In this document: one piece after another, positions 19,555 to 29,600 of the stretch
Position numbering within the stretch: position 1 is the stretch's first letter
How the letters are laid out: each line of letters opens with the position of its first letter
NCBI GenBank assembly: GCA_949358305.1
Contig: OX442314.1
Span: 60,461,369 to 60,525,368 of the forward strand
Direction of reading: 5' to 3'
Length of the DNA stretch: 64,000 nt
Origin: Strigamia acuminata
Taxonomy: Eukaryota > Arthropoda > Chilopoda > Geophilomorpha > Linotaeniidae
Notes under the pieces: generated by a model
What the model was told of the DNA's origin: nothing
Seen by the model: the letters and a program-made list of their open reading frames with translations, nothing else
Database searches by the model: none
Translations under genes and position numbers: made by a program

Positions 19555-21776
19555 GAACTAGTCGCACTTGAATCAGCAGATTCGGGCTTGATCAAAGTCT
19601 TGACCATTTCTGCCAATGAGTTAGTCAGCGAAGTTTGTAACTTATTTTCAAAAGTATTTAATTTCGCATCAAGTTTAGCATCCAGTGTTGCATCCAACAC
19701 TTCTTGAGTTATCCATCTGTTATTAGGACGTTTAGAAGTAGGATCCACAGTCGGGGAATCTGGCGTACTTCGTTTTGGCAACTCTTCAGAGTTGAACTTT
19801 GCACGTGGTTTTAAATCTGGACATTCTCGACGCATGTGTCCTGGTTTCTTACAGTGGTAACAAACTAATTGACCACGTCTGGTCTGATCTACTACTCCAT
19901 TTATTAAATAGACGGCCTCGCATTCCTCTGGTAACTCTTCTTCACAAATATTAAGTTGTTCTTGTGAATCCAAAGTTAAAGATTTAGCATTTGTCTTCGG
20001 CTGAGGACGAGTGTCAGTTTTCCGAGGTGGGAAAACAACTGGATTGGAGATATTTTCCCTTGCTCCATTAGCTGTACGACTGTACAAGCCTTTATTTTTC
20101 GTTATAACGGAATAAATCTCTGTCAGAGGTAAATCCGCTATGCCTTGCGTATGTAAAAGCAAATCATTAGCAGGAGTTACACTCCCGATAAAAAGACAAC
20201 CAGCCCCTTTTGCATCAAGACTGTCTTGTAATATCCATAACTGGTAATATTTGTGCATAAAGTCGTAAAGACTTTCTGTTTCCAGTTGTTTCAACTTAGT
20301 TAGTTGGTTCGTCCGCTCTTGTCGAGTGGCTACAAATCGTTCTTTGAACGCCTGTTCAAATACTTCCCAAGATATAAAATCTTCTCTTCGTTCATGAAAC
20401 CAACCATGCGCTTGCTCGGTTAGATAACCAGCAACGCCTTTAACAAGCATGTCATCGAGTGACATGTTTCGCAGAAAAGCGACATTTTTTACAATATTGA
20501 GAAAGCGTTCGCTTTCTTCTGCTTTTCCTGAGAATACAGGGATATCTGGGGGTTTCAAACTGTTAGTTTGAGGGACAGTGGCGGAACTTTTTCCAGCCTG
20601 CATTAATTTGTGCATGGTTGTGGCAATTGACGCGAGGTCATCAGCCGTCATTCCAAAACTACTAGGGGGGCGCGAGTTGTCGTTTGACGACCCGCCATTA
20701 TTTTTTGGTTGACTCGAGTTATTTTGACTTGAGCCACCACTATTAGGGTTGAAATTATTCGACCCTCCTTGATTTGACCTGTTGTGGTTACCAAAGTTCG
20801 AATGGTTATTCGAATTGCCTCGGTTCCCATAATTCGAATGATTATTAGAATTACCCGGATTGTCAAAATTCGGGCGGTTGTTCGAATTTTCTTGATTACC
20901 AAAATTCGGACGATAGTTCGAATTATCTGGCGCACCCTGATTCAAATAGTTATTTGAATTTCCTGGAGTTCCAGTAGAAGGATTATTTGGGTTATTCGAG
21001 TTCGGAGGAACTGGGTGACCCCTTTGCATGTTAGGTGCTGGACTAGAATTGTTTGCAAATCTAGAGTTTGGGTCAAAACGACGGTTTGGACCTCTTGTCA
21101 CACCTGAATTTGGGTTCAAATTTCCAGCGAGATTCGGACAACTATTTGATCCGTTTGGAAAACTTGGATTAGGGTTGGCCATGTTAGGCGGACCCAAATT
21201 CGCTCTGTTGAACGTATTCTCAAAGTTTTCTGGATTTGTAAATCCTCTTTGTCGGTTGCGAGCGAAGTTATTCGCTCGTAATCGTTGTTGAAAAGCACGA
21301 TTAAAATCTCCTGGTGTCAAATTCGACTGATCTTGACGAGGAGGTTGTGCATTTTTATTTCTATATCTAGAAATAGGCGTCGAAGGAGTGGGACTAAAAT
21401 TATTTAATCTTTGGCTGGCTGGGGAATGGGATTGCTCCGACGTAGCACGAGGCGCGTGTATAAAATCTAACACTTCGGTCAAAGATCTAAATTGGTTTGG
21501 GTTCAAACCGTGATCCTGACAAAATAATAGACCGCCTCGGCCTAAATGAGAACCTTCAGGAATGCATTCCTCTTCTCCAGGCGGAGTAGGTTCACGTGGA
21601 GCTCTATTCTCTCCCGATGGTCCGGCTGTTTCATTTGAAACGCCATTATGGACCGCGTGGTTTCCCACTTCTTCAATTCCATTAGGAACAGGTATAAACC
21701 CGGATAGATTCATTCCACCGGTCAAACAAGTTCTTTCCTTACCACGGGTGTTCATGTGATGCTGGTTATTAGTCAT
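19545..21776 (-). CDS. gag: Gypsy A Gag (capsid and nucleocapsid)
   Basis: A 743-residue protein from ATG 21,776. A long Asn/Pro/Gly-rich low-complexity stretch with repeated GNSNN-type units fills the region before the capsid. A retrotransposon gag domain follows (recognisable around AHGWFHERREDF and QLTKLKQLETESLYDF), then one CCHC knuckle, CYHCKKPGHMRREC. It forms the particle that packages element RNA. The stop codon TAG overlaps the frameshift signal. The Asn-rich tract is unusual for gypsy Gag and may be disordered or condensate-prone (inference). Confidence 0.92.
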   Translation of the reverse strand: MTNNQHHMNTRGKERTCLTGGMNLSGFIPVPNGIEEVGNHAVHNGVSNETAGPSGENRAPREPTPPGEEECIPEGSHLGRGGLLFCQDHGLNPNQFRSLTEVLDFIHAPRATSEQSHSPASQRLNNFSPTPSTPISRYRNKNAQPPRQDQSNLTPGDFNRAFQQRLRANNFARNRQRGFTNPENFENTFNRANLGPPNMANPNPSFPNGSNSCPNLAGNLNPNSGVTRGPNRRFDPNSRFANNSSPAPNMQRGHPVPPNSNNPNNPSTGTPGNSNNYLNQGAPDNSNYRPNFGNQENSNNRPNFDNPGNSNNHSNYGNRGNSNNHSNFGNHNRSNQGGSNNFNPNSGGSSQNNSSQPKNNGGSSNDNSRPPSSFGMTADDLASIATTMHKLMQAGKSSATVPQTNSLKPPDIPVFSGKAEESERFLNIVKNVAFLRNMSLDDMLVKGVAGYLTEQAHGWFHERREDFISWEVFEQAFKERFVATRQERTNQLTKLKQLETESLYDFMHKYYQLWILQDSLDAKGAGCLFIGSVTPANDLLLHTQGIADLPLTEIYSVITKNKGLYSRTANGARENISNPVVFPPRKTDTRPQPKTNAKSLTLDSQEQLNICEEELPEECEAVYLINGVVDQTRRGQLVCYHCKKPGHMRRECPDLKPRAKFNSEELPKRSTPDSPTVDPTSKRPNNRWITQEVLDATLDAKLDAKLNTFENKLQTSLTNSLAEMVKTLIKPESADSSATSSKN

Positions 21777-22103
21777 AACTAAACTTAAAACTAAGAAAAT
21801 TTCCTAAGTCTGAGAGATAACGATGAAGTTGCAAACGTTCAGGAGGGTCGCAAACGAAGCAGTGGTCACACTAGTTCGAAAGGAAGTAAGGGTACTTCGA
21901 TACACCTCTCTGATTGGTCAAATATCAACGCTAGTCTCGCGAGAGTCCAATCTCGTCCTAGATTGGTGGAAATCATCAAGTTCGTGGAACCGTAATCTTG
22001 ACAGATTCCAGTGTTATGACGTAGTCACCAAACAAAATGGATACTTTTCAAAATATTTAAAATATCACCACATTTATTAATAAATGAATGATCACCTTTA
22101 TGG

Positions 22104-22137
<34 letters not shown>

Positions 22138-22902
22138 TTTTAAAACTCGTAATTTCAAAAGACGCGCCAATTCGTTTGAATCGACGGCTTTTCTGCACAA
22201 CACGGGTTGCTTGGCAACAAAACAGCGAGAATTCTTCTTCGCTAAAATTCGAATGGTATTCCATTCGTAAAATTCGATTTCAATGACTTGAGATCATGAT
22301 TTTTAACCAACATTTTAATGTAGATCAAGTCTGTAAAATAATGTAAACCCACTTTGAAATAAAATATAAATTTTAATTCCTTCGAAAAGCGTTAATTTTC
22401 TTTCTATTTTATTTAGGCAAATAAATTTAGGTTTAACTTGAAGTCTCAAGCAAAATACATATAAAAGAATATTCTGAAATTAAAACAACTATTAAATTGA
22501 TAGAATTCTTTAAGAATTCCATCAACAAGTCAACTTTTCAAAATTAGGCCCGACCGCGTGGTTTTGTCAGATTGTCGACGACAAAATGACGTTACCCGGG
22601 CGGAACCAACTTCAACAAGTTCGGGCAAGACTCCTATTCTCGGGGTTGGACCTTTAGGCCTGACCACGCGGTAGAAATTATTAGTTTTGTTAAAACACAT
22701 AATTTCTCCGACGGAAAATCGAAATAAAGTGTATTACACTTATTTTTCTTGCGAGAAGTCCTAAAACAGAATAAAATATATTAAACACTTATAAATCTCG
22801 AACGAAATTTATTTTTCACACAAAAATCACCATAAACGTTACACCACTTGAATTCATCATAGACATGCAAAACTTCAAATTTTATTTAAAATTTGGCAGC
22901 CT
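21777..22902 (-). other. 5' untranslated leader of gypsy A
   Basis: About 1.1 kb between the primer site and gag. In the element RNA sense it contains an uninterrupted run of about 28 A residues (plus-strand T run 22,106-22,133). No ORF of note. Confidence 0.8.
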
Positions 22903-22920
22903 ATCTCGGTAGAACCTCCA
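22903..22920 (-). promoter_or_regulatory. Primer-binding site of gypsy A, tRNA-Gln-like
   Basis: Two bases inside the 5' LTR the minus strand carries TGGAGGTTCTACCGAGAT, beginning with the expected TGG. Its complement ATCTCGGTAGAACCTCCA resembles the 3' end of arthropod tRNA-Gln plus CCA, from memory, with one difference (a wobble position). Confidence 0.75.
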
Positions 22921-22922
22921 CT

Positions 22923-24504
22923 TGTGACGATTCTACTTTTGGGCCAATTTATTAGTCCTTTTAAGATAGATAATTCGGTTTATACAAGACGTTGCTAAGT
23001 TTAGCAACAACCTAACCGAGATAAGCTACGGAAGCCTTTACAAACATGAATATGTGATCGAATAGAAATAACTTACAGTTTTAGTGTGACTTAACATATT
23101 TATTACTAAATATTAAGGATAACAGTAAATGGGTTCTTGACGCGTGTAAACGGGCGGCATCAACTGGTTGAGGATCCGGGCGAAGCCAGAGGGATACGGC
23201 TGACTTGCGGCATCGTCACAAATATCGCTACGGAGACGTATTTGGTCCGCAGCTCGAATATCTAATAATACGAAGAGTCCTTCGTATGGAAAGGAATATT
23301 CTGTAGAATATTCCAGGTCAAATAAATACAAAGTGATTAGTGGAATACAACAAATGAATTGTTGTATAAATATTAATGGGGCGGGGACAGTCACGACAGT
23401 CGACAGGACCGTCGCGGGAGTTGTTGAGGCTCCATCCGCCAGCATGCCTTACGACGACAAGATCTCGTGATCAGGCGCCGAGTATTTGTTTGTACGCTTT
23501 ACATCGCTATCGGTGGTACCAACCACCGGGTAAACATTCCTATGGATTTACCAATTCCAGGATTACCAATACCTGAGTAATTGTTTAACGAAATGTCTTC
23601 ACGGACAATTCTCACGGGCTACCAACCCGGCGTAGTGTGCCTTTAAATATGCCATTCACCGACCACTAAAGTACGGAAGGACCTATGATACGCAATTCGC
23701 CCTGGAATAGCATTTGTCCGTGTTTGTTTCGTGCTCGGGTGGGACCTCCCGCACACACGCTCTTGGCAGAGCGTCTGACCCTCGTCCGAGGAATCGCTCA
23801 GATAGATGCGACTATCACCGATCATATAGTTTGACATTTATTTAACGGGTTAGTCAATCCCGTACATGAGCACTACACTATGCCACCGTATGAAATCCTA
23901 CTGTCCCTTAGAACAGCTGGCTAACACTACGGGGCCATTTCATGTTGTTAACATGTCTACAAGGTTAGCCTTCCCAGATGGGCCTTACAACAAGCAATAA
24001 CGAGATAGTAAGTCTACATATCCATTGAGAGCTGAGGAGGCCTGATGTGTCGATAAGAAAGTGAAATCAAACGATAACAACAATTCAATTACAGACATTT
24101 ACAGTTATCAAGCCAAGCCCTGGGGAAGTGGAAAACTGATGCTTATATAGTTCTGTAGAACTACTAGATTGGCGACAGCCAATCAGCGTACGAATCGGCG
24201 GATTCGTGGGTCACTAGTCCGGACCTAATATGTGACTATGTCCAGATGGGCCCAGTTGGGGTCCGGAAGGGTCCGATTGGTTCCCTTCGACAGGTAAGTA
24301 AAGTGGACATTGATTCGATAGAATCAACATCATCAAGTAATTAATACTTAATTTATATCGAATAAAATAGTTATATTTTATTCACCGTGTCTAAATAATT
24401 ATTTATCACACTTTTTAGTTTTTAACCGAGTTTGAAATACGCGCGTTGGTTAAACAGCGCCATCTATGGTGAACATTGACAACTATTGATTTGTAATCAT
24501 CACA
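22923..24504 (-). repeat. 5' LTR of gypsy A (1,582 bp)
   Basis: Carries the promoter for the minus-strand element transcript: TATA-like CTATATAAG at about 24,141-24,150. A consensus donor-like GTAAGT (minus 23,076-23,071) lies near its inner end and could pair with the acceptor before ORF3. Confidence 0.95.
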
Positions 24505-25269
24505 AGTTGCAAACAACAGTCCAATAAACGTTGCTATCTTAAGGCTTTGTCTAATTTCTCAATCAAAGATAAAAAATATTAATACCAGATGTCCCACACC
24601 ACTTATAAGCTATGGATAGATTTTTTTTTCACTGCGTCGTTTTTCGTTCTCTCTTCTTAATTTTTCAATGTTTTATGTACTTTTTCGACTTTTGGGGAGC
24701 AATTCTGAAGATTACAGTTGCAATCTGTGTGATTATTCGTGTTCACGTTATTCGTATTTGGAACAACACATTTAAAATACATACGCGAACACTTACCGCA
24801 GAAAAACAATTTAAGTGTCATTTGTGTTCTCATTCCAGTGCCAGAAATATAACTTTAAAATTTAATTGGCCCGATTTATCAAGATTTCTCGCTATAAATT
24901 TGTTCCCGGTCCAGCTCTGACAGCCAATCAGAGCTTGCACATGTCAACATCCTCATTTTCACAAAATCCCACGAATTAATACATAAAGCACTTGTTAAGA
25001 TTTTCATTTTTCAAATTGTAAACATTACTTTTGTCATCCCTGACATATGTCATTCAATTGATTCAAATATGAATTCGAATTTACCGCGAGATTTTCGTAG
25101 AGATTTGTTCTGCCTAGGTCAGCAATCCGTGTTTTTCGCGTGTGGACCCCGTATCCAGAACCATTGTGAGTGGAGACAAAAGCAAACACGTTTGTTTCTT
25201 CGTTCCTGCCTACGTTTCAATGCCGGTGCGAAGGTTATTTCTCACGGAATGGGTAACATTTTACCTTAA
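24505..25269 (+). repeat. 3' flank of ZNF copy 1, resuming after gypsy A
   Basis: Matches 36,591-37,355 and 55,441-56,205 with a few substitutions (for example ATGTCAACATC against ATGTTAACATC). Homology to the other units ends at about 25,269, where copia gag begins. It contains a two-finger ZNF relic. Confidence 0.85.
24707..24860 (+). pseudogene. Two-finger ZNF relic, copy 1
   Basis: Reads EDYSCNLCDYSCSRYSYLEQH and a stop in one frame, then KQFKCHLCSHSSARN in another. This is a decayed copy of the first fingers of the same ZNF family, with a frameshift between them and no second His in the second finger. Present in all three units. Confidence 0.7.
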
Positions 25270-26386
25270 TTTAAGAACTCCACCTGCCCTATATTTGCCT
25301 TTTTGGTCTTTCCTCGACCTTTTCCTCTTGTGCCACCTTTTGCGAGCTGTGCAGAGGTGCCACCTCGTTGACTTTGCAGAAGATGGCACATTTCTGCTTT
25401 TGCCACATTGCCATCTGCCTTTTCCAAAGAAGGCACCTGCATTGTCAACTGATTCTTGGCCATGTACTCCACAATTGTCCGAAGATTCATACAAGCGATT
25501 ATATTCTCCCAACAATCTGTCCTTTACATTGGCGACCGTAAATTCCGGATCTCCCCAATGATACATGATTTGTTTCACAGTTTCATACTGTTATGGGAGA
25601 AAATCCATGTACTGAAATACCACTTCTTCATCTGTCGGGGTGACTTTCACATTGTTAACTTCCAACACTTTCCTATCAACCCGAGCCAAGAAGCACATCA
25701 TTTCTTCGTTCTCCATTAATTTCATTTGGAGAAATTCACACCTTAGTCTACCTTTACGGGCACGTGTGGTGGGTTGATAGGCCGCCTTAATGGCCTCCCA
25801 CGCTCCGTTAGACGTTGCTTGGGCCACAGCCACAAGTTGTTGTGATTCCGCACAACTCAAGCAGGTTGTAGATCTGGCCTTGTGTTCGCGCACCTTGTAG
25901 TCGCGTTTTTCCTTTGCTGTGGCCGTTGCTGCAGGCACTGTTTCTTCACCTGTAACGTGATCCCACACGCCCTGTTGAGCCAATAATAATTGCACCTGAA
26001 CAGCCCAAGAGGTGTGATTAGTTCCGTCAAGTTTCTTAATTGACCTATACCGTAGTCATCATGTTTCTCGTCGGATGCCATAGTTGGTCAATTGCCCTGA
26101 AGATCTTGAATAAATTGCACTTATCCTCGCCCAAAATAATTTGCCGCACAATTTGAAGCACAAATTTGACACCAAATGCACTTTTACAAACAATAAAACC
26201 CCCAAAAGGTTTAGGCGAAAAATACAATCTTCCCTTGGGACTAACCTCAGTAAGTGAGGCGAACAAGCTTCGACCGGCACTCCTTCAACTTCCGATCGGC
26301 ACCATTGAGGCCAGCGGGACGGTTGGGTGGCCACGGAAAACAAAATAAAACTTTATCTTACAAATGAAAACAAAATAAAACTTTAT
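25270..26386 (-). mobile_element. Copia-like gag relic, copy 2
   Basis: Same family as 2,405-3,550 but truncated at 25,270. Relative to copy 1 it has a 4-bp insertion that shifts frame soon after ATG 26,081, a nonsense codon near 25,593, an in-frame insertion coding for GVHGQESV, and loss of the region encoding the CCHC knuckle. The gag part differs from copy 1 by roughly 2-3% in the stretch I compared (25,480-25,760). The leader part (26,100-26,386) is almost identical. Confidence 0.8.
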
Positions 26387-26390
26387 CTTA

Positions 26391-26653
26391 TGTAAACTTA
26401 TTAAAGCTGACTCCAAATAAACAAAATGGCGGACCCGCTGGTCCGCGACGCACACACTAGCTTGTTAAATTCAAAGTGATCTTTATTACAAATTATTACA
26501 TTTAAATATGAGACTGGTCAGCCCTGATTGGCTGACCACAAGGAACAGCCCCCAATTGGCTGTTTACCCCCAAAACGTCTATCGGACATATTCGCGTATG
26601 TCCGCCCGCCCTCTGGCGACCGTTGTCGCCTGTCGAAACCCCAAAACTCCACA
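26391..26653 (-). repeat. 3' LTR of gypsy B
   Basis: 263 bp, identical by eye to 31,575-31,837. Includes a minus-strand AATAAA near 26,485. Confidence 0.95.
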
Positions 26654-26666
26654 CTCGGTCATCCGA

Positions 26667-29600
26667 CTAAATGTCGGCGCCCCCGCCGACACCTGTTAAC
26701 TCGTCTTCGGCTCCCGATGCTGCGTCGTCCTCGAATGTCCACTTCTTCATCTGGTCGATTGGTGCGGTCGTTTTGTATCGAGGCGGGTTTTCAAGACTCG
26801 TAACCTCGTACACCGTGCTCGAAATCCGCCGACTTACTCGCAAAGGTCCCCGGTACAGATTACTGAGTTTTCCCGCTTTGCCTTGTATTGCGATCGCTTT
26901 CCTTCGTACGACGACCACATCTCCGACCTCGTATGTCCGACTTGGTCCTCGATGTCTATCGAACGCCTTTTTCTGCTTGATCTGGTTTTCTGTAAGTGTT
27001 TCGTACGCTTCGTTCCTTACGTCCTCGATTTCCGTCTCGTTTTCATCGTTTTCCTCGACTACTATCGCTGATAATCTTGGCTCGATGATCGTCCTCGGCT
27101 GGAATCCATACAACACCTCCAATGGTGTTTTCTTGGTCGATTGGTTGATTCTTGAGTTGATCGCGATTTCAACCTTGTCAATCCCTTTGCTCCAATCGCT
27201 CCCGTCGTCCTTCGTCGTTTGGCTCGCCAACATTGGAACTATCGTTCGGTTCATCCTTTCCACTTGTCCGTTCGCTCTCGGATTTTCTGTCGAAGTCAGC
27301 ACGTGTCGAATCTCGAGTTCCGTGCACATCTCTGCAAATAATGCGTTGGTGAACGCAGTTCCTCGATCTGTAATAATCCGCGTCGGGATCCACATTCGTG
27401 CACACAGCTTCCGAATCTCTTTGCACGTAGTCGTTGCGTTCGTTGATTTCACTGGCATCAGAAAGACCAATTTCGAAAAATTGCATACCGCCACCAGAAT
27501 GTGTCGATACCCAATGCCGCTCTTCGGAAAGGGGCCCACATGATCCAGGTGAACAGTGTGGAATGGCACCCTTTGTCTCTTGATAATATTCAACTCGCCG
27601 GCCCGTTTTCCTCCTGGTTCCTTCCTCATCAAACACTCGACACACGTTCCTACGGCTGCCTTTACGTAACTTCGCATCCTGGGGAACCAAAACCTCTTCC
27701 GAATCGCCTCAATTGTTGCGTCGACTCCTGGATGCGCGTGTCCAATATGTACTTCGTTCGTGATCTGTCTCCGCATCATCTTGGGCAAATACAATACATC
27801 CCTTCGCCGTCCATTTGCCGTCAATTCGAAATAAACGTGTCCCTTCTTGATTCTGTATCCTCGGCTCTTGTGCTGCATTCGTTCGTTCAATAAACTTTTA
27901 TCTTCTATCAACAGCGCGTCCTTCAACTCTTTACACTCGGGATCGCTTTCCTGCGCAGCCACGAGCCAGTCGCCTTCTGTAAATTTAATTTGGTTAACTT
28001 TGAACCGTCGTTCCATCTCCGTTTCCTCGCCGCTCGCTGGTTCCGCGTTCCTACTCAGGGCGTCGACGTGGCCCATGAGTAATCCTGGTCGATGTATTGC
28101 TTTGAAATTATATTCCGAAAGCGCCAACACCCATCTCCCGATTCGTGGCGTCAACTCCCGTTTCTTCAACCCGTACCGTACCGCCTCGCAATCTGTCACC
28201 ACCGTAAACTCTGAGCCGTACAAATACATCCGAAATTTCAATACTGCCCAAACTACCGCCATCAACTCGAGCTCCGTTGAATGATATCGCTTCTCGCATT
28301 CGGTCGTCGTTCTACTCGCGTAGATAATCGGGTGCAGATCGTTTCCTTCGCCTCGCTGCATCAACACTGCTCCGATCCCGTCTTGTGATGCGTCCGTATG
28401 CACCTCGCACGGTCGTGTGTTATCGTAGATCTTCAACACGGGCTCCGCAATCAATTCTCCAATTAACCCCTGAAACGCCGCTTCACACTCAGTCGTCCAC
28501 ACAAACGTTTCGTTCTTGCGAGTTAATTTCGTCAGCGCTCTCGTTTTTGTCGCATATCCTGCGATGAATCGTCGGAAATACCCACACAATCCCAAAAAGC
28601 TCCTTACGCCTCGTACGTCTTTTGGCTTCGCAAAATTCTTGATCGCGCTTGTCTTCTCGAATCCTGGTCGCAGGCCGTCTTTCGTCAGTCGTAGCCCGAG
28701 AAACTGTACTTCTTCGCAGAGGAAGTGGCACTTGCTCAACTTCAACGTGAGCTTCGATCTTCTCACCTCGATTAAGATCTTTCGCATCTTCTCGATTAAC
28801 TCCGCGTTCGTTTTCGCACCCGATAGAAGATCGTCCATATATCTGCGCAGTACTTCGTATGGCAAATGTCCGAACGCCAACTCCATCACTCGATTGAAAA
28901 CAAACGGCGCGTTTATCAACCCAAACGGCATCCGTACAAACTGGTATTTGCCGTTCATTGTCGAAAATGCTGTCTTCTCTTGCGCTCCGGCCGTTAATTC
29001 GATCTGGTAGTAACCCGACGCCAAATCGAACACTAGGAAGACTCGCCATTCGTGCGTCCCGTCGAGTAACTCATCCATCCTGGGGCACGGAAAGTGTTCC
29101 TTCACCGTTATTTCGTTGAGCGACCTGAAATCAATACAAATTCTCCATTCGCCAGTTTTCTTGCGCACCATCACGATCGGACTGTTGAATGGACTCTTTG
29201 ATCGCGTCACGAATCCTGCTCCTTCCAACTCGGCGACCATTTTGTCGATTTCTTTCTGTTGCGCCGCCGAATACTGGTATCGCCGCAAATTCGTTGGCCT
29301 TGTCGTTGTAACTTCGATTTCCATCTTGAGATCTGGGAAACATCCGACCTCCTCCAAACTCGTAGCGAAGCAGTCTCGAAATTCGTCGTTGATCATCGTC
29401 AGCACAATTTCCGTCTCTTCTGGCGTCACCGATTTGCCCAAATTAATTTCGTCGGCCGTTATTCGCATCCTCGGACTCGCCTCGGTCGTCGCGACTTTCT
29501 TGACTTGTACTTGGTGCAACGACGGTTCTTCTTCGGTGATTTCAACGTGTCCAAGCTTTCGACCTCGTGTGACTCGTACTTCTTCCGGTCCATCGTTGAT

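Larger units (their letters stand above)
10398..24504 (-). mobile_element. Gypsy A: complete 14.1-kb Ty3/gypsy LTR retrotransposon with a third ORF
   Basis: The element is bounded by LTRs starting TGTGACGATTC and ending ATCACA on the plus strand, and flanked by the 4-bp target duplication AGTT (10,394-10,397 and 24,505-24,508). The uninterrupted site CTTTAGTTGCAAAC is present at 36,589 and 55,439. On the minus strand the order is 5' LTR, tRNA-Gln-like primer site, a leader of about 1.15 kb, gag, pol, about 1 kb of noncoding sequence, ORF3, about 0.74 kb of noncoding sequence, polypurine tract, 3' LTR. It is unusually large for a gypsy element. All ORFs appear open. Confidence 0.97.
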
